From NCBI GenBank assembly GCA_003222085.1, contig QHUK01000001.1, positions 124,001 through 188,000 on the forward strand: a stretch of 64,000 nucleotides of DNA, in the 5' to 3' direction. Below, piece by piece: positions 56,439 through 64,000 of the stretch; position 1 is the first letter of the stretch; each line of letters opens with the position of its first letter. The notes beneath the pieces were generated by a model that had not been told where the DNA came from, did no database searches, and saw only the letters and a list, made by a program, of their open reading frames with translations. The position numbers and the translations under genes were made by a program. This stretch comes from Gemmatimonadota bacterium. Its GTDB lineage: Bacteria > Gemmatimonadota > Gemmatimonadetes > Gemmatimonadales > GWC2-71-9.

Positions 56439-57441
56439 GTCATCGATCGTCACGGCGGAGCGGCTGAGCAAGACGTTCCAGGTAAAGGTGCGCGATCCGG
56501 GACTGCGCGGCGCCCTGCGGGCGCTGTTCCGACCGCACTATCGCGACGTGCTCGCCGTGCGCGACGTGACCTTCGGCATCGACCCGGGCGAGATCGTCGC
56601 GTTCCTGGGCCCCAACGGCGCCGGCAAGACCACCACGCTCAAGATGCTCGCCGGCCTCCTGTACCCGACCGGCGGGCGAGTGGAGGTGGCGGGGTTCATT
56701 CCCTGGACCGGTGGGCCCGCGTTCAAGCGGCGTATCGCGCTCGTGCTCGGCAACCGGCAGCAGCTCGTGTGGGACCTTCCGCCCGAGGAGACGTTCCTGC
56801 TCAATCGCGCGATCTATGACGTCGGCGACGGAGATTACCGAGAGCGGCTGGCCGAGCTCGTCGCCTTGCTCGAGCTGGGCGACGTGCTCCAGAAGCCGGT
56901 GCGCCAGCTCTCGCTCGGCGAGCGCATGAAGTGCGAGCTCGTCGCGTCCCTGCTCCATCGGCCGCCCCTCCTGTTCCTCGACGAGCCGACCCTCGGGCTC
57001 GACGTCACCGCGCAGGATGCGATCCGCCGCTTCCTCATCGAGTACCGCGACCGGCACGGCGCCACGGTGCTTCTCACATCGCACTACATGCAAGACGTGA
57101 CGGCCCTCGCGTCGCGAGTCCTGATGATCAACCGCGGTCGTCTGCTGTACGACGGGGCACTCGAGGCGCTCGTGGCGCGGATCGCGCGCACCAAACGGAT
57201 CGAGCTGGTGCTCGGTGGAGGAGACGGGAATCGCGTCACCGCCGAGGCGCTGGCCGCGTTCGGCGAGGTCAAGAGCTTCCACTTCCCGAACGCCGTGCTC
57301 GAGGTGCGGCGCGAAGACGCGCCCACGATGAGCGCCCGGCTGCTCGCCGCACTCCCCGTGGCCGATCTGTCGATCGAGGACCCGCCGATCGAAGAGGTGA
57401 TCCGGCTTGCGTTCGCCCGCGGCGGGGAGGAGGACGAGTGA
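56437..57441 (+). CDS. ABC transporter ATP-binding protein (ABC-2/NatA-like)
   Basis: The 334-residue ATPase has Walker A FLGPNGAGKTTTLKML, signature LSLGERMKCEL, Walker B LLFLDEPTLGLD and switch His in LLTSHYMQDV. The C-terminal extension after residue 230 is typical of exporters with separate ABC-2 permeases, such as daunorubicin or antibiotic exporters. Two permease genes follow with overlaps, so this is a complete exporter. The substrate is unknown. Confidence 0.93.
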   Translation: MSSIVTAERLSKTFQVKVRDPGLRGALRALFRPHYRDVLAVRDVTFGIDPGEIVAFLGPNGAGKTTTLKMLAGLLYPTGGRVEVAGFIPWTGGPAFKRRIALVLGNRQQLVWDLPPEETFLLNRAIYDVGDGDYRERLAELVALLELGDVLQKPVRQLSLGERMKCELVASLLHRPPLLFLDEPTLGLDVTAQDAIRRFLIEYRDRHGATVLLTSHYMQDVTALASRVLMINRGRLLYDGALEALVARIARTKRIELVLGGGDGNRVTAEALAAFGEVKSFHFPNAVLEVRREDAPTMSARLLAALPVADLSIEDPPIEEVIRLAFARGGEEDE

Positions 57442-58232
57442 TCAGGCGGTATGCGGCGCTGATCCGCAACGCCTGGCTGGTCGACCTCCAGTACCGGGCC
57501 TCGATCGTGCTCTGGCTCTTGTGGGGCGTGACCGAGCCGGCGATCGCGCTCGGCATCTGGTGGGCGATCGCCGGGGACGGATCGGTCGCCGGGTACGCGC
57601 GCGCCGACTTCGCCCGCTACTTCTTCGCCGTGATGCTCATCAACCAGCTGACCATCGCCTGGGACTCCTGGTACCTGGACCGCTGGATCCGTGACGGGGA
57701 GCTCAACTTTCGACTGGCCCGGCCGCTGCACCCCGCCCACGAGGCGGTGGCGGAGAACCTCGCCTACAAGGCGCGCACGGCCAGCGTCATCCTGGTGGTC
57801 TGGCTCGTCGTCGCGGTGGCGTGGCCCGCGGTGCGGCTGCCGTTCGCCCCCGGCCGCTGGGCGATCACGGCCGTGGCGGTGGTGCTCGCCGCCGCGATGC
57901 GGTTTTTCATCAGCTTCACGACGGGACTGCTGGCGTTCTGGACGACCCGCGCCACGGCGATCATGGAGCTGCACGCGGGCGTGTCCCTGTTCCTCGCCGG
58001 TCGGATCGCGCCCCTCGCCTTGCTCCCGCCGGCGGTGGCGGGGATCGCGGGGGTGCTGTGGTTCCGCTCCATGCTCGCCTTCCCCGTCGACCTCCTCACC
58101 GGCACCGTGCAGGGGACGGACGCCATCCTGCGCGGGCTCGGCGGGCAGATCGTCTGGCTCGGCGTCTGGATCCTGGCGTACCGCGTCGCGTGGAGTCGGG
58201 GCATTCGCAAGTATGGAGCAGTGGGCGGATGA
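57438..58232 (+). CDS. ABC-2 type permease, first subunit
   Basis: The 264-residue protein has about six membrane helices (for example IVLWLLWGVTEPAIALGIWWAIA, TASVILVVWLVVAVAWPAV, WAITAVAVVLAAAMRFFISF). DGELNFRLARPLHPAHEAVAENLAYK is the ABC-2 coupling region. The GTG start overlaps the TGA of the ATPase gene (GTGA). It belongs to the DUF990/ABC-2 group of exporter permeases. Confidence 0.9.
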   Translation: MIRRYAALIRNAWLVDLQYRASIVLWLLWGVTEPAIALGIWWAIAGDGSVAGYARADFARYFFAVMLINQLTIAWDSWYLDRWIRDGELNFRLARPLHPAHEAVAENLAYKARTASVILVVWLVVAVAWPAVRLPFAPGRWAITAVAVVLAAAMRFFISFTTGLLAFWTTRATAIMELHAGVSLFLAGRIAPLALLPPAVAGIAGVLWFRSMLAFPVDLLTGTVQGTDAILRGLGGQIVWLGVWILAYRVAWSRGIRKYGAVGG

Positions 58233-59058
58233 GACGAACGCGGCGAACCTGGTCATGATGTTCCGCGTTCCCACTTCCGCGTTCCGCCTTCTCTCGGCCT
58301 TCTGGCGCTTGAACGTCGCCGAGGAGCTCCAGTACCGCGCCAACTTCATCGCGAGCGTGCTCGGCACCGTGTTTAACATGGCGACCGCACTGCTCACGCT
58401 CTCCCTCTTCTTTCACCACACGACCACGCTGGGCGGCTGGGACTACTGGGAGATCGTCGTGCTGCTCGGCGTATTCAACGCGCTCACCGGCGTGATCGAG
58501 GCGGTGCTCCGGCCCGGGATCGGCCAGCTGGCCGGCGAGGTGCGGAGCGGCGAGCTGGACCTGGTGCTCGTGAAGCCGGTGGACGCCCAGGGCTTCGTCT
58601 CGTTCCGGCAGCTCGACATCTGGCGCCTCACCGACATCGTACTCGGACTCGGCCTGGCGGGATATGCGCTCTTCCGGCTGGGCCATACGCCATCCCTCGC
58701 ACAACTCATGGCGTTCGGGTTGACCATAGCGGCTGCAGCCGTCGTCGTTTACGCCATCTGGGTGGTGCTGATGAGCCTGGCGTTCTGGTTCGTGTCGGTC
58801 GAGAACATCGCCGTGTTGTTCGACGCGGTGTACGAGGGTGCGCGCTATCCCGTCTCGGCGTACCCCGGCGCGCTGCGGTTCCTGTTCGTGTACCTGATCC
58901 CGATTGCGTGGACCACCACGATTCCTGCCTCGGCGCTCACCGGCCGGCTGCGACCGGAGATCGGGCTTGCCGCCGCGGCGGTCGCCGGCGTGGCGTTCGG
59001 GCTGGCGAGGGCGTTGTGGCGGACGGCGCTCAGGCGGTATGCCGGCGCCAGCGGATGA
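58213..59058 (+). CDS. ABC-2 type permease, second subunit
   Basis: The 281-residue protein has six helices (ASVLGTVFNMATALLTLSLFF, LTDIVLGLGLAGYALFRL, LTIAAAAVVVYAIWVVLMSLAFW) and the matching SGELDLVLVKPVDAQGFVSFRQ coupling region. The start is uncertain: ATG 58213 overlaps the previous gene by 20 bases; ATG 58255 or 58258 would give a 14- or 15-residue shorter form. Bases 58261-58285 hold a direct repeat of TTCCGCGTTCC that encodes FRVPTSAFR just before the conserved part. Confidence 0.9.
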   Translation: MEQWADETNAANLVMMFRVPTSAFRLLSAFWRLNVAEELQYRANFIASVLGTVFNMATALLTLSLFFHHTTTLGGWDYWEIVVLLGVFNALTGVIEAVLRPGIGQLAGEVRSGELDLVLVKPVDAQGFVSFRQLDIWRLTDIVLGLGLAGYALFRLGHTPSLAQLMAFGLTIAAAAVVVYAIWVVLMSLAFWFVSVENIAVLFDAVYEGARYPVSAYPGALRFLFVYLIPIAWTTTIPASALTGRLRPEIGLAAAAVAGVAFGLARALWRTALRRYAGASG

Positions 59059-59094
59059 AGCGCGGGCCGCGGTTTCGTGAAAGGGAGGCGTGAA

Positions 59095-59625
59095 ATGAGA
59101 CAAGAACCGCAGCTCAGCACCTGGATCGCCGGGATCCTGGTGCGCGATCTTCGAGCACTACGACGGGAGGTGGAGGCGTTCGCCGACGAGCGCGATCTCT
59201 GGCGCGTGCCGCCGGGGATCAGCAACTCGGCCGGCACGCTGGCGCTCCATCTGGCGGGAAACATCCGGCACTACATCGGCGCGGTATTGGGCCGAACCGG
59301 CTACGTGCGCGATCGCGACGCCGAGTTCGCGCTGCGCGACGTGCCGCGAACGGACCTGTTGGCGGACATCGACGCCGCGCTCGTCGCCGTGGAACGCGGC
59401 ATGGCACGTGTGAGCGACGCCGATCTGACCAGGCCCTACCCCGACCCGCCGAGGGGGCTCGCGGTCACCACGAGGGATTACCTCATCCATCTCGTCGCGC
59501 ATTTCACCTACCACCTCGGCCAAGTGGACTACCACCGGCGCCTGCTCACCGGCCAACCGGGGCGGATCCAAGCCGTGGCTTTCCAAGAGCTCATGACGGC
59601 AGGAGACGATACGAAGCGGACCTAG
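59095..59625 (+). CDS. DinB-superfamily four-helix protein (DUF1572/DUF664-like)
   Basis: The 176-residue protein has three His that suit a divalent metal site: TLALHLAGNIRHYIGAVL, and YLIHLVAHFTYHLGQVDYHRR near the C-terminus. This is the DinB/YfiT four-helix-bundle pattern; members can be thiol transferases (bacillithiol, mycothiol) or have unknown roles. The name is unrelated to the DinB polymerase. GGGAGG precedes the ATG at 59095. Confidence 0.85.
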   Translation: MRQEPQLSTWIAGILVRDLRALRREVEAFADERDLWRVPPGISNSAGTLALHLAGNIRHYIGAVLGRTGYVRDRDAEFALRDVPRTDLLADIDAALVAVERGMARVSDADLTRPYPDPPRGLAVTTRDYLIHLVAHFTYHLGQVDYHRRLLTGQPGRIQAVAFQELMTAGDDTKRT

Positions 59626-59671
59626 GCCGCCGCGTCGAATGGGGAAGCGACGTGTGGTGGCGCGCCGCCCC

Positions 59672-60394
59672 TCACCAGGCGAGCGGTCGGCCGTCGCGAA
59701 AGAATCCGCCGGTCGGTCCGTCGTCCGGGAGGGTCGCGGCCCACACCACGCTCGCCGCCCCTTCGGCGACCGGACGTCCACCCTTACCGCCCATGTCCGT
59801 AGCCACCCAGCCGGGGCACACCGCGTTCACGAGAATCCGCTCGCTTCGTAACTCGGCCGCGAGCATCCGGGTGAGCGCGTTGAGGGCCGCCTTCGAGAGA
59901 CTGTAGGCCGGGGTCCCGCCGCCCATCGTGGCCAGGGACCCCGCCTCGCTCGACACGTTTACCACGCGCGCGTGGCGACTGCGTCGCAGCAGCGGCAGGA
60001 AGGTGCGCACCATGCTCCACGCCCCGAACAGGTTGGTCTCGAGCGCCTCGCGCACCAGGGCGAGATCGGCGTCCACGGCGTGCTGCCAGGTGTCGTACAG
60101 AATCGCGGCATTGTTCACCAGCACGTCGAGTCGTCCGAAATCAGCGGCGACGCGCGCCTGCGCGCGCTCGATGCTGTCCGGGTCGGTCACATCGAGCTGG
60201 CAAGGGAGCACGGCATTCTTTCCCACGCCGAGCGCCGCGACGACCCGCTGACCCTTGCCCGCGTCGCGCGATCCGAGTAGCACCGTGATGCCGCGGCCGG
60301 CGAGCTGACGACAGACTTCGAGGCCGATCCCCCGGTTCGCTCCCGTGACGAGCGCGACGCCGCGTGGGGCTGGGCCGCCTACCGGTCCGTCCAC
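59672..60394 (-). CDS. Short-chain dehydrogenase/reductase, carbonyl-reductase-like
   Basis: The 240-residue SDR has TGANRGIGLEVCRQLAGRG, the NNAA strand (VLVNNAAILYD), the catalytic Ser in VNVSSEAGS and YSLSK with Tyr and Lys. The late segment LVNAVCPGWVATDMGG completes the fold. It resembles NADPH carbonyl reductases of the CBR1/plant (−)-menthone type. It overlaps the VOC gene by 16 bases and is likely cotranscribed. Confidence 0.92.
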   Translation of the reverse strand: MDGPVGGPAPRGVALVTGANRGIGLEVCRQLAGRGITVLLGSRDAGKGQRVVAALGVGKNAVLPCQLDVTDPDSIERAQARVAADFGRLDVLVNNAAILYDTWQHAVDADLALVREALETNLFGAWSMVRTFLPLLRRSRHARVVNVSSEAGSLATMGGGTPAYSLSKAALNALTRMLAAELRSERILVNAVCPGWVATDMGGKGGRPVAEGAASVVWAATLPDDGPTGGFFRDGRPLAW

Positions 60395-60732
60395 ACCGCC
60401 AGCTCGTTCCCACTGGGGTCGGTGAAGTGGAAGCGGCGGCCGCCCGGGAACGTGTAGGTCGTGCGGACGACCTTCCCACCCGCCGGCTTGACCTTGGCTT
60501 CGACGTCTTCCAACCGCGCGGCGTAGATCACCACGAGCGGATTGGCGGGCCGGACGGGCGCGTCCTTGGTGAAGCCGCCGCTCAAGCGGCCGTCCTGAAA
60601 GCTGGTATAGTCCGGTCCGTAATCCTCGAACTTCCAGCCGAAGACCTGCTGATAGAATTGCTTGGTCCGGCCGATATCGGTCGCGCCGAACTCGATGTAG
60701 TCAATGCGCCGATCGTGATCGGCCTGGGTCAT
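60379..60732 (-). CDS. VOC-family protein (glyoxalase/bleomycin resistance fold)
   Basis: The 117-residue protein has the paired beta-alpha-beta-beta-beta design: RIDYIEFGATDIGRTKQFYQQVFGWKFEDYG, then FHFTDPSGNELAVWTD at the end. The metal-binding His/Glu residues of glyoxalase I are only partly present (Glu at position 14 and near 112), so a binding or resistance role is possible as well as an enzyme. It is divergent from infA with a 157-base gap. Confidence 0.9.
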   Translation of the reverse strand: MTQADHDRRIDYIEFGATDIGRTKQFYQQVFGWKFEDYGPDYTSFQDGRLSGGFTKDAPVRPANPLVVIYAARLEDVEAKVKPAGGKVVRTTYTFPGGRRFHFTDPSGNELAVWTDR

Positions 60733-60777
60733 TGGACACCCCTTTCATGACATGACGGCCCCACCGGCCCTTCCCGT

Positions 60778-60806
60778 TTGACTTCCCCGGTCCCGACCGC
60801 TACGCT
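60778..60806 (+). promoter_or_regulatory. Candidate infA promoter
   Basis: TTGACT and TACGCT are separated by 17 bases. The predicted start near 60813 leaves a leader of about 77 bases. Confidence 0.55.
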
Positions 60807-60825
60807 TCATCGAGCGTTGCACGTG

Positions 60826-60889
60826 AAGGCGGGACTTCGCCATGGCGCCGGTCCCGCCTTTTCGTTTCCCCCTCACCCGGGCGGGACCG
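60826..60889 (+). promoter_or_regulatory. infA leader with three mutually exclusive pairing arms
   Basis: Arm 1 AAGGCGGGAC (60826-60835) pairs perfectly with arm 2 GTCCCGCCTT (60851-60860), followed by TTCGTTT, giving a terminator-like hairpin. Arm 3 GGCGGGACCG (60880-60889) lies directly before the infA ATG and is the exact complement of CGGTCCCGCC (60849-60858), which overlaps arm 2. So the leader can fold either as arm 1 with arm 2 or as arm 2 with arm 3; the second form buries the translation start. Confidence 0.6.
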
Positions 60890-61108
60890 ATGGCGAAGGA
60901 AGAGGCGATCGAGATCAATGGCACGGTCGAGCAGGTGCTGCCGAACACCACGTTCCGCGTCCTGCTCGAGAACGGCCACTACGTCCTCGCGACCATCGCC
61001 GGCAAGATGCGGCGCTTCCGAATCCGCGTGCTCGCCGGCGATCGGGTCACGCTGGCCGTGTCCCCCTACGACCTCACCCGCGGCCGCATCACGTACCGGT
61101 ACAAGTGA
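60890..61108 (+). CDS. infA: Translation initiation factor IF-1
   Basis: The 72-residue protein starts [23 protein letters not shown] and ends [26 protein letters not shown], a full-length IF-1 OB fold with the usual RxxxGRIxYRxK end. It binds the ribosomal A site in initiation. The start is the ATG at 60890; an in-frame ATG at 60842 would add 16 Pro-rich residues and lies in the loop of a leader hairpin. No ordinary Shine-Dalgarno is present; GGGCGGGACC takes its place. The next gene overlaps the stop. Confidence 0.95.
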   Translation: MAKEEAIEINGTVEQVLPNTTFRVLLENGHYVLATIAGKMRRFRIRVLAGDRVTLAVSPYDLTRGRITYRYK

Positions 61109-61320
61109 ACCGGGCGCTGGCGCGGACGGGCCTCATCAAAGACGGCGGCCCGCCCCGCTGCCCCCAATGTGCGCGACCCCTCGCGTTCGGGACCGACCGG
61201 CTCGGTCGGACGACGGAAGCGTGCGGGTGCGGATACCGCGCGTACGTGCGGGTCCGGAGTACCGAGCCGGAATTGGGTGAAGCCCTTACACGACCGGTGG
61301 CCGCCGCGCGTCGAGGCTGA
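61105..61320 (+). CDS. Small zinc-ribbon-like protein coupled to infA
   Basis: The GTG at 61105 overlaps the TGA of infA (GTGA). The 71-residue product reads [27 protein letters not shown] and then [17 protein letters not shown]. The CxxC and CxC pairs suit one zinc ion. I know no family name. The 3' end overlaps the convergent DoxX gene by 35 bases. Coupling to infA suggests a link with translation. Confidence 0.6.
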   Translation: MNRALARTGLIKDGGPPRCPQCARPLAFGTDRLGRTTEACGCGYRAYVRVRSTEPELGEALTRPVAAARRG

Positions 61321-61684
61321 GGGGGCCCGCGCCAAAGTGCGTGATCAAGAGCGCGGCGCCCAGCATCGAGACGTTCTTCATGAACAGCGCCATCTGCAGG
61401 CCGCGCATCATCGGGTCGATCACCGCCCAGAAGTTGTGCATCTTGAGCGAGACGGGCACCAGAAACAGCACGATCAGCCAGGCGCCGATTCTGGCCTTGT
61501 AGCCGAGCGTGATGCTCAGGCCTCCGAGCGTGGCAATCACACCCGACAGCGGGACCAGCAGCCCGGGGGCCGGCACACCCGCCTGGGCGGCGTATCCGAT
61601 GTATCCCGCCGAGAAATGCCCCATCACGGTCATCAAGAAGATCGCCGAATAGAGGAAGCGACCTAGGGGGACGAGGTAGACCAC
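61286..61684 (-). CDS. DoxX-family membrane protein
   Basis: The 132-residue protein has four membrane helices: LGRFLYSAIFLMTVMGHF, LLVPLSGVIATLGGLSITLG, IGAWLIVLFLVPVSLKMHNFW and [21 protein letters not shown]. The pattern, including HNFW and the terminal GPLSLD, is that of DoxX/SURF4-like bacterial proteins, some linked to thiol or redox stress. The substrate is unknown. The MarR gene lies upstream on the same strand after 32 bases, so it may be controlled by MarR. Confidence 0.9.
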   Translation of the reverse strand: MVYLVPLGRFLYSAIFLMTVMGHFSAGYIGYAAQAGVPAPGLLVPLSGVIATLGGLSITLGYKARIGAWLIVLFLVPVSLKMHNFWAVIDPMMRGLQMALFMKNVSMLGAALLITHFGAGPLSLDARRPPVV

Positions 61685-61716
61685 GGGAATCCCCTTTCTG
61701 TAGTTGGGAGAACCAA

Positions 61717-62178
61717 TCAGGATGTCAGCGCAGTGAGGGCGTTCTGGAGGCTCGTCGCCTCACCAGCCTTGAGTGCCCTCACGATGGCGCGTTGCGCTTC
61801 GGCGAGCGCGCGTACGCCCTTGGCGTGGGCTTGCTGGCCCGCCGGTGTGAGCTCGGCCAGAACACTGCGGCGGTCCTCCGGATCGGGACGCCGGCGGACC
61901 AGGCCGTCCTTCTCCAGGCGATCGACCAGCTGGGTGATGTTGGAGCGCACGCAGTGCTGGCGTGCGGCCAGATCCGACAGGGGGAGGGCTTCCTTCGCAT
62001 CCGCCAGAAAATGGAGCACCGCAAGCTTCGCGAGGGACAATCCGGTCGGGCTCAAGGCCGCTTCGAGGCGTGCTTCGACCGCGTCCGCCGCGCTCAGGAA
62101 CGAGAACACGAGGGCATCGGCCGCCGGGCGGCGCGTGCCTGTCCGGCCACGCTTGCGCACAGCCTCATTATGGCTCAC
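61717..62178 (-). CDS. MarR-family transcriptional regulator
   Basis: The 153-residue protein has a winged helix with LAKLAVLHFLADAKEALPLSDLAARQHCVRSNITQLVDRLEKDGLVRRRPDPEDRRSVLAELT, where DRR in the wing is the MarR hallmark. The GTG at 62178 overlaps the TGA of the outer-membrane factor gene (GTGA); a GTG at 62160 is an alternative. It follows the efflux genes, so it probably controls the RND system and perhaps DoxX. One Cys lies in the recognition region (HCVRS), open to redox sensing. Confidence 0.9.
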   Translation of the reverse strand: MSHNEAVRKRGRTGTRRPAADALVFSFLSAADAVEARLEAALSPTGLSLAKLAVLHFLADAKEALPLSDLAARQHCVRSNITQLVDRLEKDGLVRRRPDPEDRRSVLAELTPAGQQAHAKGVRALAEAQRAIVRALKAGEATSLQNALTALTS

Positions 62179-63689
62179 TCCTTGACGGCGGGCCACCCGG
62201 CTCCCACGGCGCGATACAGCTGCACCGCGGCGACGAGCTGGTCCCGCTCCGCCTGGGTGAGCCCCAGCTCGGCGCCGAAGAGGCCGCGCTGCGCGTCCAG
62301 CACATCGAGATAGCTCGACACCCCGTTCCGATAGCGCATGTCCGCGAGCTCGAGCGCCCGGCGCAGCGCGATCACCTGGCGCTCCTGCGCCCCGGTCCGA
62401 TCCTGGGCCGTGCGCAGTCCCACGAGCGCGTCCTCCACTTCGCGCAGCGCCACGAGCACCGTCTGCTCGTAGCGGGACCGCGCCTGCGACGCGCGCGCCT
62501 GCGCGATGTTGACCTGCTCGCCCGCCCCCGGCCGGCCTTCCGTGAACAGCGGGATCGAGACCCCGGCGAACGCCTGCCAGATGTTGGTCCCGGACGCGAA
62601 CCACTGGGAGAATTCGGTGCTCTGCGTGCCGTACTGCCCGGTGATCGTGAAGGTCGGCAGGAAGGCGGCCTGCGCGACGCCGATCCGGGCCGTGGCGGCG
62701 CGGAGCGTCGCTTCGGCGCCCCGCACGTCCGGGCGGTTGCCGAGCAGCGCGGACGGCACGCCGGCCGGCACCGGGATGCGCGCCGCCATCTCGGTGAGCG
62801 CGCGGCCCCGCGCGATCGCGCCGGGGTTGTGCCCCACCAGCACGCTCAGCGCGTTCTCCTGTTGGGCCACCTGGCGCTCGAAGTCGGCGACGCTCGCCGC
62901 CGGGCTCGCCACCTCGGCCTCGAACTGCCGCACATCGAGCTCCGAGATCAGGCCCTGGTCGAGGCGCCGCCGGGCCAGCGCGAGCGTTTGCCGCCGCGAG
63001 TCGAGCGTGCGGCGCGCGATCGCGAGGTTCAAGTCGGCCGCGCGCAGGTCGAAATACGCCGTCGCCACGTCGCCGATCAGCGACAATCGCAGCGCCCGCC
63101 GATCTTCCTCCCGCGCCACGAGCTCCGAGCGTGCGGCGCTCGTGGCGCGACGCAGCCGGCCCCAGACATCGAGCTCCCAGCTCAGGTCGGCCGTCGCCCG
63201 GTACACGTTGTAGGTGAACGACCCGAACGTGCCGAACACCGTTTGGTTGCGGCCCGCCTGCCCGTTGGCCGTCAGCTCGGGCAGGAGCGCGCCCCGCGTG
63301 GCCCGGTACTGCGCGCGGAACTCGTCGATCACGGCGAGGGCGGTGCGCATGTCGCGGTTCGCCCGCAGGCTCGTGTCCACGAGCTGCCGCAACACGGAGT
63401 CCTGGATCAGGTCGAGCCACCGCAGCGCGGCCGTCGAGTCCATACGCGGAGCGGGAGACGCGGTGTCGTACGCGAACGGCACGCGCGCCGTGTCGGCGCC
63501 GGCCGGCAACAGCGTATCCCGGCTGGTGCGGAGCGAGTCGTAGAACGACCGCAGCGAGTCTTCGGACACCGCCGGCCGCCGCCAGCCGTCCGGCAGGCCG
63601 AGGGAGGAGCGGCGATATCGCGGTCCGACGGCGCACGCTTCGGTCAGGGCGAGCAGCGCGACGACGGTGAACAGTACGAACCGTCGCAT
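62175..63689 (-). CDS. RND efflux outer-membrane factor, OprM/NodT-type lipoprotein
   Basis: The 504-residue protein has a lipoprotein signal ending LTEACAVGPRY and two repeats of the TolC fold. Helical hairpins read DEFRAQYRATRGALLPELTANGQAG and ATARIGVAQAAFLPTFTITGQYG; PDVRGAEATLRAA and YRNGVSSYLDVLDAQRGLF are family motifs. It forms the trimeric outer-membrane duct. An insert near residues 42-85 (SLRSFYDSLRTSRDTLLPAG) is longer than usual. The start lies one base after the RND pump stop. Confidence 0.93.
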   Translation of the reverse strand: MRRFVLFTVVALLALTEACAVGPRYRRSSLGLPDGWRRPAVSEDSLRSFYDSLRTSRDTLLPAGADTARVPFAYDTASPAPRMDSTAALRWLDLIQDSVLRQLVDTSLRANRDMRTALAVIDEFRAQYRATRGALLPELTANGQAGRNQTVFGTFGSFTYNVYRATADLSWELDVWGRLRRATSAARSELVAREEDRRALRLSLIGDVATAYFDLRAADLNLAIARRTLDSRRQTLALARRRLDQGLISELDVRQFEAEVASPAASVADFERQVAQQENALSVLVGHNPGAIARGRALTEMAARIPVPAGVPSALLGNRPDVRGAEATLRAATARIGVAQAAFLPTFTITGQYGTQSTEFSQWFASGTNIWQAFAGVSIPLFTEGRPGAGEQVNIAQARASQARSRYEQTVLVALREVEDALVGLRTAQDRTGAQERQVIALRRALELADMRYRNGVSSYLDVLDAQRGLFGAELGLTQAERDQLVAAVQLYRAVGAGWPAVKE

Positions 63690-63690
63690 G

Positions 63691-64000
63691 TCAGTCGCCC
63701 TCCACGGCGACGGGCACCGCTTGCGGGACGACGGTACGCGCCCCGCGGCCGAACAGGCCCCGCTCGCTCAAGCCGCGGATCGCCGTGAAGAACAGCGGGA
63801 TGAAGAACACGCCCACCAGGGTCGCCACGAGCATCCCGAAAAAGACGCCCGTGCCGATCGAGTGACGGCTCGCGGCGCCCGCACCGCTCGACGTGAGCAA
63901 CGGCGTGACGCCCAGGATGAACGCGAACGAGGTCATCAGAATCGGCCGCAGCCGCTCCCGGCCGGCCTCGAGCGCCGCCTCGCGAATCGAGCGCCCCTGG
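63691..64000 (-). CDS. RND (HAE1/AcrB-type) efflux pump, C-terminal fragment
   Basis: Only the last about 103 codons are in the window; the frame continues past 64000. The visible end reads [28 protein letters not shown], then [23 protein letters not shown], the last membrane helices of AcrB-like pumps. The ATG at 63936 is internal, not a true start. With the outer-membrane factor and MarR it forms a multidrug efflux operon. The adaptor gene is presumably upstream. Confidence 0.92.
   Translation of the reverse strand, partial: QGRSIREAALEAGRERLRPILMTSFAFILGVTPLLTSSGAGAASRHSIGTGVFFGMLVATLVGVFFIPLFFTAIRGLSERGLFGRGARTVVPQAVPVAVEGD

Noticed and set aside
60842-60889. Extended IF-1 from ATG 60842
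   Set aside because: The ATG is in the loop of a stable hairpin and the added Pro-rich residues are unlike IF-1.
1-64000. tRNA, rRNA, phage or transposase genes
   Set aside because: None was recognised on either strand; the window is chromosomal housekeeping and metabolic genes.

Overview
The window is a gene-dense, GC-rich (by eye well above 60 percent) chromosomal segment from an aerobic, probably soil-dwelling Gram-negative bacterium. A TonB-dependent receptor, RND efflux parts, lipoproteins and periplasmic PQQ/cytochrome enzymes show an outer membrane. The mix of a VPS10/BNR-repeat protein, ribosomal protein bTHX, a form II CO dehydrogenase-like operon, a lanthanide-type PQQ dehydrogenase and Ku/LigD suggests Gemmatimonadota or a close relative; this is inference, as there is no rRNA gene. 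I see no phage, integrase, transposase, CRISPR array or tRNA.

Layout. 1-11.9 kb: the N-terminal two thirds of a BNR-repeat protein, an HtrA protease, an ACT protein, a minus-strand EVE - bTHX - secreted protein - DinB polymerase operon, a hydrolase, then the end-joining locus: ligD (PE-ligase-polymerase) divergent from ku, which is followed by a MerR-TPR fusion and an O-methyltransferase. 11.9-15.9 kb: a minus operon with overlapping ends (RuBisCO-like protein - cupin - aldehyde dehydrogenase - DUF72), then a tiny Trp-rich protein with a strong terminator. 16-22 kb: TonB receptor, serine hydrolase, and a split YeeE/YedE sulfur transporter coupled to a membrane protein with a C-terminal helix-hairpin-helix. 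22-30 kb: oxidoreductases, threonine synthase with a ThiS/MoaD-type carrier behind an apparent attenuator, an aminotransferase, EF-P and a lipase maturation factor. 30-40 kb: coiled-coil lipoprotein, proline dehydrogenase, PLP enzyme, DUF2911, RmuC, two response regulators and a Cas4-like/DUF2779 nuclease. 40-48.4 kb: the eight-gene minus cox operon (coxS, coxL form II, coxM, coxG, coxD, coxE, xdhC/coxF, mocA). 48.4-56 kb: SBP56-like protein, HAD phosphatase, ion channel, cytochrome c, PQQ dehydrogenase, a possible kinase-fold secreted protein and an acetyltransferase. 56-64 kb: an ABC exporter, small enzymes, infA with a switch-like leader, DoxX, and a MarR/outer-membrane factor/RND locus running off the end.

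The window has two layers of non-coding interest. The first is leader RNA: infA has three mutually exclusive pairing arms directly before its start codon; thrC has promoter, short leader, terminator and Shine-Dalgarno in series; at least three genes look leaderless. The second is dispersed palindromes: a REP-like family around CCCCGGGC-ttgc-GCCCGGGG, a cluster of four hairpins at 26.8 kb, a 28-bp perfect palindrome at 49.7 kb, and simple-sequence elements that sit inside coding genes and are read through in frame (ligD, xdhC). No stretch longer than about 300 bases lacks a gene.
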